From Mactra quadrangularis (lineage: Eukaryota; Mollusca; Bivalvia; Venerida; Mactridae), in NCBI GenBank assembly GCA_025267735.1, contig CM046304.1, positions 13,082,001 through 13,146,000 on the forward strand: DNA of 64,000 nt, read 5' to 3'. Within the stretch, counting starts at the first letter, position 1; every line of letters begins with the position of its first letter. Below the pieces are notes generated by a model, which was not told the origin of the DNA, did not search any database, and saw only the letters and a program-made list of their open reading frames with translations. This document shows, in pieces, positions 47,991 to 59,372 of the stretch. The position numbers were made by a program, and so were the translations under genes.

Positions 47991-48939
47991 TGTGATTTCG
48001 AAGTTGACAATCGTGTGCGTGAACTTAAATTCGATTTAAGCCAACTTGTAACATTTTGTTTTTAAGAATTTGAGCAGGTAAACTCGCTTTTCAATAAATT
48101 TAACAAAACTTATATTGTTTAGTTACATATTTACGACGAAACAGAAGAATAATTTTTGTTTTCAATCTACATTTGAGATGCAGTAATCGTTTAACGTGTC
48201 GTCGTTGAAACGTTTTTCTCTGGGCGAAAAAAGACGAGGATTTCGAACAATCGTGTTAAACGTGTATCGAGACTCGGATTTGTGTATTTTACCGCAAATC
48301 AAGCTATATATCGTGTTCGTGTATCGTGCGTGTACCGTCCGTACCGTGTGACAACTTGTACGTTCCGATATCTGTATTTAAGTGTATTTGTAAACCACGG
48401 GACCAAGATATTGATTCGAGAGTTCGACTCAGTCTTGTTCGACCCAACAGGGGTTGACAAATATAGATATAGAAGGGAAATTGATCGGTGCTAGACAATG
48501 TGTTCGACTCGGCCAATTAATTCGACCCGGTGGTTTTTGAGTGAATGAACTTATACTGTAGTTATATTTTACAAGTATATAATACATAAAACATGTAAAT
48601 TTTACACAAATATATTTCTAATATTCCTTATATAAGGCGGATTTTAAATATCGAACACACGTCTGAAAAAAACAACATTACTATTCGTACACAAAACATG
48701 TTTCTGAATTACAAATTCAAACCTATGACACAAACTTAACCATTGGCGTACGATGAAGAATTTTCACGAAATACATTCTTAATTACACAAAGAATAAAAC
48801 TTATCTATCACAACAACAAGGTTATGAGTATGAGGCAAATTTAATGATCAGATTCGTCATGGTTATATCTGATTACCAACAATATATCATCAATGAACAA
48901 TATGAAAGTTTTATGTTTTAATGCTAATAAATGCGCTTC

Positions 48940-49380
48940 CAATTTTCTGTTGCGAGTGGGCTTGATTTATCCAATTTAACGGACATTCAGCTGATTTCTT
49001 CCTTACGTAATTCACAAATCTTCTACCGTGTCACGTAGTTTGTCTTTTGCAAGTGCATTAGAATAGTAAGGTGGAGAAATGTTCTTGGACACCCGTGTAC
49101 TATGTACTTTTAATTTTTAGCAGTATCCTATTCGGTAGTTAATTAAGATAACGATTATTAAGCACCTGTCTTAATAAAATACTTACAAAACCATCTTTCA
49201 CTTCTAAAAATACTACTTTATCTGATACCAAGACTTTTTTGTCATAGGTTTAAGTAGGGCTTTTCCGCTTTAAGCACCATTCTTTCTAGTAAAAGGTCAT
49301 ATATCATTCTTAGTTGGAGACAGATATTGTTTGGTCTAGATGCAGTTGTCGTGTTTCAGAATAATGAAAACGAATGACCA
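48940..49380 (+). repeat. Blocks S and T, single copies (unit F)
   Basis: Block S is GCGCTTCCAATTTTCTGTTG..GATTTATCCAATTT. Block T at 49268-49380 carries TTCTTAGTTGGAGACAG and TTGGTCTAGATGCAGTTGTC. F has one copy of each where D and E have two. Confidence 0.6.
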
Positions 49381-49399
49381 GGTTTTTGTGCAATTAAGT

Positions 49400-50720
49400 C
49401 ATTAGGCAATACATGAGGACAAATGACAAATAATTGGACAATGGATTCCAATTATTGTAGCACTGTAAGGACAAACAACGAACTAAAACCGTCAGTTAAT
49501 GTTTTTGTTGATTTCTGTGCAATGACAAAGAGTGGGATACGATTGATATGTCTTTTCTCTTTTATAAAACGTATATGTAACAACTAACTTATCTGCCTTA
49601 TTGCCTTATTGTAATGATTAATTTCAATCACATAAGTAAATATTTTATCGTGTGTGTACGACGTGTCGGCTTTCAAATTGTATTTAATGAATGGGTTTTA
49701 TGAGTGTATAAAAGACATTTATATTAATGTACGTTTCTCAAAAGAATAAAGAACAACAAAATGAAAGGGCTAAAATTTCATTAATTCTATTACAAAAATA
49801 AAATCAATTGTTGATATGAAATGTCAATACCAATTGTAAATTGTAAAGATAAACTTGCGCAATAGTCTTTAACAAAAGTAAAACATTATGAGATCAAGAA
49901 ACAATGTCCCTACCAAACATTTGCATAGCGGTGAGTGGGGTATAAATGTTTAAAAAAGAATCATTGAATCAATTTAGATGTTACACAATACGTGAAATCA
50001 ATAACGTGCATGACCATTTAGGGCTCAGCACCGGGAGTTGGAGCTGCGAATCAACTACCAGGTACAATGAATAGCTAATAACACATCAAATCGCCTGGTG
50101 CACTTTTCAAAAGCAAATTACAGATTTTCTCGTGCAGTAACAAAACGATTGTAATCATCACTTATTCATTACATCCAACTACACAAGTATTAAATCGGTT
50201 AAATGCATATTCAAAACACTCAAAGCCTTAAGTGAGAAATAATTGTCCTTAACTTTTTTGATGAGTTTATGTATGTGTGGTCATTGTTTGCCATATGTTA
50301 ACAAAATTAAGCAGAGGACGAAAATGTAATTCATTAGGGGAAAATATCTCACACTGAAAAAAACCACAAATAATGGATTTTATTATAGAATATGTTAAAA
50401 TTACCTATATCAAACTGAAATTATAATATCGGACCTTTTTAAAGTAAATGGAATTGCTATAACTAATTAATTACAATACACAATAGCATACACTGTGTTA
50501 ATGGCATATTTCCAGTCATTATATCAATTTAATTGACAATATTCTACTTTCATAATAAGAATTTCTTTCATGAGTCTAGTTTGTACTTTACTTAAAAGTT
50601 TTCCTATGAGTAGTATTCAAATATTAACAAGCTAGCAAAAATTAGTGAAACGTATTATCAATAACCACACAGCCTTTACGTAACTGTCGGAAAAAAAAGA
50701 CCAGATGTACAAGAAACATG
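49400..50720. other. Unit F sequence between blocks T and P, no gene seen
   Basis: Diverged from D and E but collinear in places (AAGGACAAACAACGAACTAA at 49467 against AAGAAAAAACAACGAATTAA in D). No gene, RNA or mobile element recognised. Confidence 0.45.
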
Positions 50721-50721
50721 T

Positions 50722-50946
50722 CCACTTACCAATTAATCTAAATCCAATTATACGTTATAAATGCCAAATAGATAATCAGTTCATTGTCCAGTCATACCAA
50801 ACAGGAGTCTGGTACATCCTCTTGTCTAACGCCACTATATATATTTAGAGACGCTAGAAATTTCCAATAGTTACATTTACTCACTTCTACTCGTAAGCAC
50901 ACACGTTTCCATGCGGTATTGTATACTAGTATTTTTACACTGCTTC
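50722..50946 (+). promoter_or_regulatory. TATA-containing conserved block P (unit F)
   Basis: It retains CTAACGCCACTATATATATT, GACGCTAGAAATTTCC and GCGGTATTGTATACTAGTAT, with a small deletion after ATTTTT relative to D and E. Conservation here stands out against the drift elsewhere in F. Confidence 0.45.
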
Positions 50947-53900
50947 TGTCTTAAGTTATTGTTCTAATACAGACTATAAACGATAAGGAGTTTTATCATT
51001 TATTATTCACAACAATCGGAGCTCAGAGGGAGTATCCAATAAATTATTCCTAAGGGTATTGATATAAGTAGGAAAATTAGTAAAAGAAGATATAAACTGA
51101 TCGTCTTCGTGCCTTGACCTGAACGTTTAGTTTAGTTTTTAATAAGAACGCAGGAAACATTTATACGGCTTGTATAATGCTAAAAACTTTTAAACGTGTT
51201 CTTTGTTTTAAAAAAATCCGTTAGTAAACTTGCTAATAAAATGAGTGTTAACATTGTTGATATAACATAAATTCAATTATGCACATCATTATTATCATAA
51301 TGTTTCAATATGTTATAAATAGAATTACATACCTGTGTATAGAACAATGAAATCCCATTAGAATATAAATTTTATATGACATCATTTGGTTCTGTCATAT
51401 ATGTGATGTAGTAACTTGGATTGTAACAATTACAACTGACATAACATTCAAAGCACACACCACTTTGATTGCTTTACGTTAAGTTTATCTCCCAGATGAG
51501 ACTAGTATCACATAACTATGTTTGTAATGACAAAGGTGGAGTATTTTCATAAACCAATTAGCTGACCTGTTGACTAGTCGTCAATCAAAAGGGAAATAAC
51601 AACATGCAGTGCAATAAAAAAGTTTTACTTGAGCAACAATTAGTTTTATATGAACATTAATCACAGCATTTTGCTCTAAAAATAGAATAATCATCATAAT
51701 TACCTTATCATCAAATACAATGTGTGTGTGTGGTGATAGCTTTATGTTACTTTAATGCCTTATCGATGATGTTAAAAGATGTTTACAAGAATTCTCTTCT
51801 AACAAATACATTAAGATCAGGTTGTTTCTATTAAATTTTGAATAATCTTTATACGTTTGTTTAATTGAAGTTTGCCTAACTATTATTGGACGCGTACTTA
51901 AGTCGTCTCTTCATGAACTATCGCCTTGCAACCCCAATGTAATCACTGCAAACGTGAGTTTTTTAGACTAATTGAAGATGTTAGGGGTCAAATGGACGTC
52001 CACTACAAATAAATGTATATGAATATGCTACTGTGGCAAATTTATGAGCAGTAATAAACGAATATAGTATTAAATATTGTGTTGTGTTTATCAAATGATA
52101 AAAAATCAAGTAAAAATTAAAAATTAGTCATATACGATGTAACTACTAATGTCGCAAGTTTCATGAATATAAACTCTCGTAAAGTTGTATAAATAATTCC
52201 ATCATAATAATGATGACTCGTTGTGTTTTACATTGAAATAAGAAAAGAAAGTTCTTACGCAAAAAGTCTAATTTCCTTGAATGCGAACTATCAAAACGTG
52301 CGTTTTATTCCCTAAACTAATCCTACATAAATCTAACAAAAAATTTACATTAGATATTGCATTGATAAAAGTAACATTTTTGTTAAAAATTAAAACAGTT
52401 TTGGTTAGTGTTGTATATGATATAAACGTATTTTCATGTGTTAAGCGATTACCTTAGTCAAGAATAAAGTTGTTTTAAGATATAAACTGATATTTGGTTT
52501 AACAATCTATTTAATCGGTTTTTATGCGATGAGTTTCAAGATTCACTCCTGCTGTTTTGAATGCAGTTTAACCTAGTATTTTGCTAAATTGCAGTCTTCA
52601 CTGTTTGATACGGCTTGGAACATAGTGCACATATATCAATAAAACTTCTGAAACAACCTGTTAATCTTCGGTGTCCTATATTTCTCTGATATACTTTTTC
52701 GTTTTTATAATATATACTGAATACATGTTTTCACTGTGTAGAGAAAATTTGCTTCAAATCGGTTTGTTTTATTATTTGATTATTAAAAAAGTACAGACTT
52801 ACTGATGTATTCATTTTTTTATTTAACCTAACTATCATCAAACTTGAATGGTATGACAAGTCTGTACATCTTTGCAGTTTCAAACATATTTCGGTGAAAA
52901 TCGGTTCTGCATGGTCTACAATCAGACAAAATAAATACATATTTTTATCTTGCTGATGTTTTCTAAATCTATTTGCTCAAGCATTAATATGTAATAATTG
53001 ATATTCCAAGCTTTAAAGTGAGCTGTATTTCAAAAACGAACGTCTGAGAACATATCACACTTTGTATAAATTTCTTGCTTAAAAGTTCGTGTTCAGACAT
53101 ATAAACGAATGAATTTCCACCAATTGATAGCATAACAACTGCACTAAATAAAATAGTAATTAAATTAGAATAATAAACATATATTTATTGCCATAGAACA
53201 ATTTATTTGTCACAATATGACTTTTACACGCCATTTCTTGTATTTAAAAAACAAACTGTCGTTCTTACAAAAAATAAATCTGTATTTGATGACTCATACA
53301 TGAGACATACAGGCGGAATATGTAATTAGTTCATAATATGGTTTCTATAGAATAAGTATTTGTGTTTTTGTCTTGAAGGTGTTGTGTGTTGGTATTAGTG
53401 AATGTTGTTTTAATATCGTTATTGCAACAGGATAAGCTAATCTGATTAATATATTCGATTTATGTATCTTTGTTGTTTATTTAAATGAATAAAACATACA
53501 ACGTAAAAGTATCTTCCTGAATGCCCGTCTGTATTATTTGTGAAGACGTAGAACTAATCTCGCACTCATTCACACAGTCAATTGTCTGTGTTTCTAATAA
53601 TATAATCAAAGTACACACTACCTCATATTTACAACTATTGCAGTATTGACATAAATCACCTTGTTGCGAAATGTATTATTAAGGTTTCTACCGATGCCCA
53701 TATGTTTTTGTCTATATTTTTGGAAATATCGTCTTTATATTGACCTGAAACTCGTCACCAGTGGGAAGAGATAAAGAGAGTTTATTCACATTTTATTTTG
53801 GTTGTATGCAGCGATCGCCCACCTAAATAGCTAATCTGAACATTTTGTTACAAATATTAACTTATCCTTGGATATGCAATGTCGAAGAGAAATTTGATAA

Positions 53901-54204
53901 AGAAAATAACATTCGATTATATCGAAAACGTTCGTAAATAACAAATTTAAACCTTTGACACAAATGTGCAGAGGCTTACTTTCAAAGATCGCGAGTTTTC
54001 ATGAAAAAAATCTTGAAATACACACAAGCAAAATCATTATTAAAGACAAATAAGTTACAAAACAATAACGATATTGGCATAAATATAATAATCTATATCA
54101 TCACGGCTGTGCCTGATGTGCCATGATCTCTCTAGCAACGTTGCGATGATCACTCTAAATGTAAAAGATATAGAGTTAGAAATTGAAATATTAAATGTCA
54201 AATG

Positions 54205-54925
54205 TTTGATACACGCGCTTCCAATTTGCCCGTGTATGTGGAAGTTATTAAAACAATTATAAAGATGTTCAGCTGTTTTTGTTAAGTACTTGCTGCGTTT
54301 TTACGAGACTTGTACAGTTTTCTAATATACCGAAAGCTTTTACATTATTTTCCAATTTTCCGCTGCATTCGGGCGTTATTTATCCAATTATAAACAACAT
54401 GTTCATAGTAATTGTTTTGTAATTTACGAGTCTTCAAAAGATTCCCGGGTTGCGGATGCTTTTAAAAAGTTTCGTGTAGAGGTGTTTTCTATGTCGTTCG
54501 AAAACAACGGGCGTCTAATTGGTAACAAAAAACCGTATGATAATTAATAATAATAGCGATTATTGAGTACTTATTGTGATTTGTTTTAAGTGTCTTAATA
54601 AACAAACATGCATACATCTTTTTATGGCAAAACCGGAATTATATATGCGTTTGACTATTCTCAGTATTCATGGCAAATATCATATATATTGGGCTATATA
54701 AATGATGATCTTTTTTGTCTTAGTAACAAAATTTCAAAACGCTTTTTAAACAGAATGTACTTTTCTGATCATGAGATGTTTGTAATTTGTTTAAGAACGG
54801 CTTTAAATATTCTGCTTTTAGCATCATTTTTTGTTGTAAAGGTTAATATATCATTCTTAGTTTGAAACAGATTTTGGTTGGTCTAGATGCAGTTGTCGTG
54901 TTTGTAAATAATGAATACAAATGAC
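54205..54925 (+). repeat. Blocks S (two copies) and T (one copy) in unit G
   Basis: S copies read GCGCTTCCAATTTGCCCGTG (54210) and TTCCAATTTTCCGCTGCATT (54350). T (54811-54925) reads TTCTTAGTTTGAAACAG and TTGGTCTAGATGCAGTTGTC. The 85-codon frame at 54608-54865 crosses this block but is not kept in other units. Confidence 0.55.
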
Positions 54926-55870
54926 CAAGTTGTTTGGTGCAATAATGCCATTAAGCAAACATGAGAACAAATGAATATTTGATTAAACAATGCATACTAC
55001 TTATTGTGACATTGCTAGAATAAGCAACGAACTAACAACATTAGTAAATGTAACGTTGATTTTTTTTAAAGTTAGGACAAATAGTTAATTACTAATAATT
55101 TGTTGGCTATTCTTTATTAACTTCCATGCTCTGTTATCAAGACTAACTAAATTGTCAAATTATTATGTTTACTTACAATTTTTTACTCGATAAAGTAACG
55201 AATTGTACACTAGAGAAGTCACAATCGTGACTTCTAACATATATTTAATACGTGTTCGTTATGAGTTAATACATGTATAAGAAAGTTATCATCATATTTT
55301 AAAGAGTGATAAGTGTCTGTGATTTCTGATCAAAGCACAAAATATCACTGAAAACAGGTAGAATACATTATTGTTTGCTAGTTTTAAACAAAGCTCAAAT
55401 TATTATGAGTTAACATACGTCATCAATTATTGCATTTTGATAAAATAAATATGTTGATTATGTCTATATCAACCTAGGTAAAAACTACCAAGTACAATAA
55501 ACCAATGGAATGCAGTATGTTTAAGGATTATTTTCCATTTATTACTGGAGTTACAGTTGCAATTCAACTGACATTATGCTTACATAAATTTGATCCCCAT
55601 CGTGTGATTCTAATTTGTTTATTGTAAACTTTACCTATCATGTTATTGACGATAAAGTATATCGTGTGAAGCATTAATCAACTTTAAACAAGTCATCAAA
55701 AATAAGTAATATTTTCTCATACAATACTCTTTACATCAAATGATCAACATTTAACAAAGGATAGTTTAACGTACTACGCGGTCTTTGTTGTGGCCGATGC
55801 ATAAGTGCATAAATGCCAAACATACATATAATTAGAACGGCAAAAAAGAACAGAATTATTAGAAAATTGT

Positions 55871-56099
55871 CCACCTACCAATTTACCTAAATCCAATTGT
55901 ACGTTATAAATTTCGCAAAGATAATTCACTTCATTGTTTATTTAAATCAAACAAAAGTCTGGCACAGTATCTTGTCTTATGCCGTTTTATATATTTAGGG
56001 ACGCAAGAAATTTCCAATAGTTACATTTACTCACTTCTACTCGTATTTACACGTACATTTCCATGCGGTATTGTATACTAGTATTTTTACACTGCTTCT
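55871..56099 (+). promoter_or_regulatory. TATA-containing conserved block P (unit G)
   Basis: It opens CCACCTACCAATTTACCTAA, has TTTTATATATTTAGGGACGC in place of CACTATATATGTTTAGAGACGC, and keeps TTACTCACTTCTACTCGTAT and GCGGTATTGTATACTAGTAT. Confidence 0.45.
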
Positions 56100-57464
56100 G
56101 TCTTAAGTTATTGTTCTTATACAAACTATAAACGATACGGAATTAAGTCATTTATTATTTACAACAATCGCAACTCTGAGGGGATATCCACTAAATTAAG
56201 CCGAGAGGAATTGGTGTTTCGTTTAATCAGAAAATCGGTCAAAACAGATATTGCCTTGATTTTTTTAAATTTTATATAAATGCAGGAAACATTAATGCGC
56301 ATAGTATAATACTCAGAAATATATAAAACGTTTTCACTGATGTGAAAACAATTCCGTTAGTCAACTTGCTACTATAAATTGTGTTAACTTTTTACCGGAA
56401 ATATAAATTCCATCATGTACATCGTGATAACATGAATATATATAGAATTACGATAGGTTAAAAAACAACTCATAAGAATATCAGACTTGTATTATGAACT
56501 GTCGATTGAATAAGAATAAGTAAATATCTGACATCCCTTTCTCGTCCTTTAACACTCAGTATCTTGAATAACAACGACTGCCGTAGACATAACATTCAAA
56601 TCACATACCAATTTGATTGCCATGCGTTAGATTTATCTCCCAAAGGTAAATAATATCACATACTAATAAATCGAACACAATTGTTTATGGTAACGATATG
56701 CTTTCATGATTCAATAAGTTGACCTGTAAACAATGTGTTTTGACAGAGAGAATGCCAACTTTATATAAACACCCACAAACGTACATACAGAGCTAATATA
56801 ATATCACTTTACATATTGTATAATGACATTTCATGCATAACTTGGTGTTCTTGTTGTATGTTACTTTAATGTAAATGTAAATGTAACCAGGCTGTCTACC
56901 TGAGGACAATGTACAGGATATTGCAGTACCTGTGTGGTGGAGAGAATACTTAGGAGATAAAGCAAGAAAATAGTTTATTTTTACCAACAATTGGTATTCT
57001 ATGAATATTTTATAGCATTATGTTAAGCGGTGCTTTCGAGGAAATGTACTATACATGTACAATCTTCCTACAAATATATTTTAGTAAAGTTGACCTAAAA
57101 TATTTTATATTTAGTGATTAAAATCAAGTACAAAAGTGTTAAGTAGTTATATGTATATATACAATATATTTAATGTTAATATTAAGATTGCAGTCAGATT
57201 TAATTAAGATAGAGATGGGATATTTATTTTGCAAGTTTCAGAACAAGAAACATCCGTATTTATAGTTATAATAACTATTTTGTTGTAATATGAAGACACG
57301 ATTATCTTTTTACATTGAAATTATAAAGTAATTGTAGTTCTCCTGCAAAAACTAATTTTCTCAAGTGTTATCAAACAATGTGTGTTTATTCCCGTAACTT
57401 ATGTTATATAAATCTAACAAAATATTTACAGTAGATGTTACATCGATTTAAAACATATATTTAA

Positions 57465-58900
57465 GCATTTGTATGCGTTTTTGCGATAAACTTAGCCCAG
57501 AATAAAGTTATTGTTAGATATAAACTTGATATTAAATTCAACGATCAAGTCGACCGATTTTTATGCAATACTTCACAAGATACTCTCCTGCTGTTTTAAA
57601 TGTAATTGAACCAAGTGATTTGCTTAATGGTTTATTGAGAAATACACAGGATGCAAAATATAAACATAATAACACTTTCTGAAACAACCATGTTCATCTT
57701 CGGTGTCGAATGGAACATACGTGAGTGGCTTAGTCTTGCTTTGTCAGGAATTACTTTTTCAGTCATTATAATATTCGCAGAATATATGTATGCCACCAAC
57801 AAGCAGTTTCTTCTTGGATGATTATATATTGCTTACTTTAGGATTGTTTTTGTCGTAAAAATAATGCTTCAAGTTGGTGTGCTCCTGATTTATGAAGAGT
57901 TAGATTGATTAAAATAGCAGATTAAATTTGATGAAGCCATTTTAAAGTAGGGTTGAATCGATTCTGCGTGGTTATCAATCGGAAAAAACCATTTAATGTT
58001 ACTGATGTCAGTAAATCTATTTTCACGAGAATAAATATCTAGTAATTGATATTCCATTATACATTTTATAAGTTTCTGGTTCTGAAAATGTACGTGTTCA
58101 GACACATAAAAGAGTTTCAACCATTTGATTGATAAACAACTACACTAAATAAAATAGTAATATGATTAGAATAAAAAATGTATAGTGAGTTTCTTAAGAA
58201 CATTTCAAATATCTTAACATTTGTTTTGTTACGTAATATCTTTTTATCTAAAATAATGACATTTTTTCTACTTACGAATTCACTGTCTGTACTTGATGAA
58301 ACTAGAGATGCGATATACAAGTGGATTATGTAATTGTTTCGTAAGAATATCTTGATAGGCGTAGAATTTGTGTTTTCATACCAGTTGGTACTGCTGTAAT
58401 CAGAATGCTCCATGTCCTTACTAAATTGAATCGAAACATACAACAAGGACTTGATTGGCAAAACGATGTTTATGTGACATTCAACTTAAATTATTTGTGG
58501 GCATTTCGTTTGTATTATCGAGTATATGTTGATACATTTTTTTATATTTTATCTGCCTATTGTATTTTTTGTTTTATAATTACGGTCTTATTTTAAACCG
58601 TTATTATGTTGAAACTGTTGGTTACAAATTATCTTACACAAAGTTTTAAAAGATGGAACTACTTTTATGATTATGTGCTGGTAAGTGAACATAACATACT
58701 AGTTAATTTATTTTTGCCAATAAATGTAACGTGGAAACGACATAACAGCCATATTTTCATCAAGACCATAAATGACAGAGATATCCAACTTATTAAAAAC
58801 TTTAATGCAAAAATACCAAAGGAAATAATTCATAATAAAGCCAGGAAGAGTTGTGTTTACTTTCTAATTCTGTCTATCACATATGTTAGCATTGTATAAG
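57465..58900. repeat. Array unit H (partial, right edge of array)
   Basis: Homology to the start of G is visible at 57500-57620, 57660-57720 and 58080-58350 (for example GTGTTCAGACACATAAAAG against GTGTTCAGACATATAAACG at 53090). It then fades by about 58.4-58.9 kb. Small frames at 58117-58461 (minus) and 58606-58899 (plus, 97 codons) have no recognisable features and are of a length expected by chance in such AT-rich DNA. Confidence 0.6.
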
Positions 58901-58975
58901 TTTAATCAAGATCTGACAATAAATGGCAGAAATATATGGTAAAGAAAAAACTTTAACGCAATTTTTAACAACACC

Positions 58976-58990
58976 GCCCGCCCGCCCGTT
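58976..58990 (+). repeat. GC-rich CGCCCGCCCGCCCG microsatellite
   Basis: A short run of GCCC units stands out in otherwise AT-rich DNA, near the right edge of the array. Confidence 0.7.
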
Positions 58991-59054
58991 ATGTTTTAAT
59001 ACAGTGCGCAAATCGTATACGCTTTGTTGACATCAAAACCCGATTATCTATTTA

Positions 59055-59359
59055 TTGTTTGTTTGTTGGGTTTAACGCCAACACATTGTATAGGTCAAAT
59101 AACGGCGGTCTGTTAACCTACTAACTCCTCCTGGATAGGCTAAACTCTGGATTTAGCTGTTAACCAACTACTAAGCGCATACTTTCGTCAGTGACTGACA
59201 ACTGCCTTACATAATAAAAAATCATTGAAAGGAGGGAGAATGGCTGTAGAAATAATTTTATGACCAATCTCCACGAATGTATGCCCCGCCCGGGAATCGA
59301 ACTCACGACCCCTCGATCAGTAGACTTGCGTGCTACCAACTGAGCTAGTCGGGAGGCCT
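59055..59359 (-). mobile_element. SINE family 1, intact, with perfect 13-bp target duplication
   Basis: GATTATCTATTTA flanks the element exactly (59042-59054 and 59360-59372). Reading on the minus strand from 59359, the tRNA-like head has CTAGCTCAGTTGGTAGCACG and B box GTTCGATTCCCGG. Then come the body (TGACGAAAGTATGCGCTTAG) and the tail GGCGTTAAACCCAACAAACA. At 305 bp it gives the family's full length without leader or internal duplication, so it is the reference copy for this window. Confidence 0.92.
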
Positions 59360-59372
59360 GATTATCTATTTA

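Larger units (their letters stand above)
45786..48547. mobile_element. 2.76-kb insertion rich in CGTGT motifs
   Basis: Units D and E run directly from the equivalent of 45775 (CTGAACAACAATTTAATCA) to the equivalent of 48560 (GGTTATATTTTACTTGTATA). In F 2.76 kb intervenes, flanked by AACTTAT at 45779-45785 and 48548-48554, a candidate 7-bp target duplication. About 32 copies of CGTGT lie between 46280 and 48360, many as TATCGTGT or AATCGTGT. Clusters sit near both ends of that stretch, and it holds internal repeats of about 400 bp. No clear terminal inverted repeats and no frame above 105 codons are present, so it is a non-autonomous element or an inserted satellite fragment of unknown class. 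Confidence 0.55.
41345..52424. repeat. Array unit F, with a 2.76-kb insertion
   Basis: The unit begins with GAACAGACATACACTTTCATA and carries the octamer, CGTGTACAC, paired TAATTG, K, L, S, T and P blocks in the same order as D and E. Outside those blocks it is clearly more diverged (perhaps 70-80% by eye). It has none of the three SINEs of D and E, but has its own extra segment at about 43330-44465 and the insertion at 45786-48547. Confidence 0.8.
52425..57464. repeat. Array unit G (shortened)
   Basis: The unit carries block L (53672), two S copies, one T copy and block P (55871) in the usual order, but not the octamer, CGTGTACAC or paired TAATTG blocks. Its first 1.1 kb (52425-53500) is instead shared with H (for example ACTCCTGCTGTTTTGAATG at 52544 and ACTCTCCTGCTGTTTTAAATG at 57583). 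G and H therefore form a third variant of the unit. No gene is supported. Confidence 0.7.

Noticed and set aside
46018..48494. Frames rich in RVRVSCVYH-type peptides (46018-46335 and 48282-48494)
   Set aside because: The peptides are translations of the CGTGTATCGTG repeat words, with no independent sign of coding.
58117..58899. Frames of 114 codons (58117-58461 minus) and 97 codons (58606-58899 plus) as genes
   Set aside because: With about 70% A+T, a rough estimate gives about one frame of 97 codons or more by chance in 128 kb of strand. Neither shows a domain, signal peptide or conservation in unit G.
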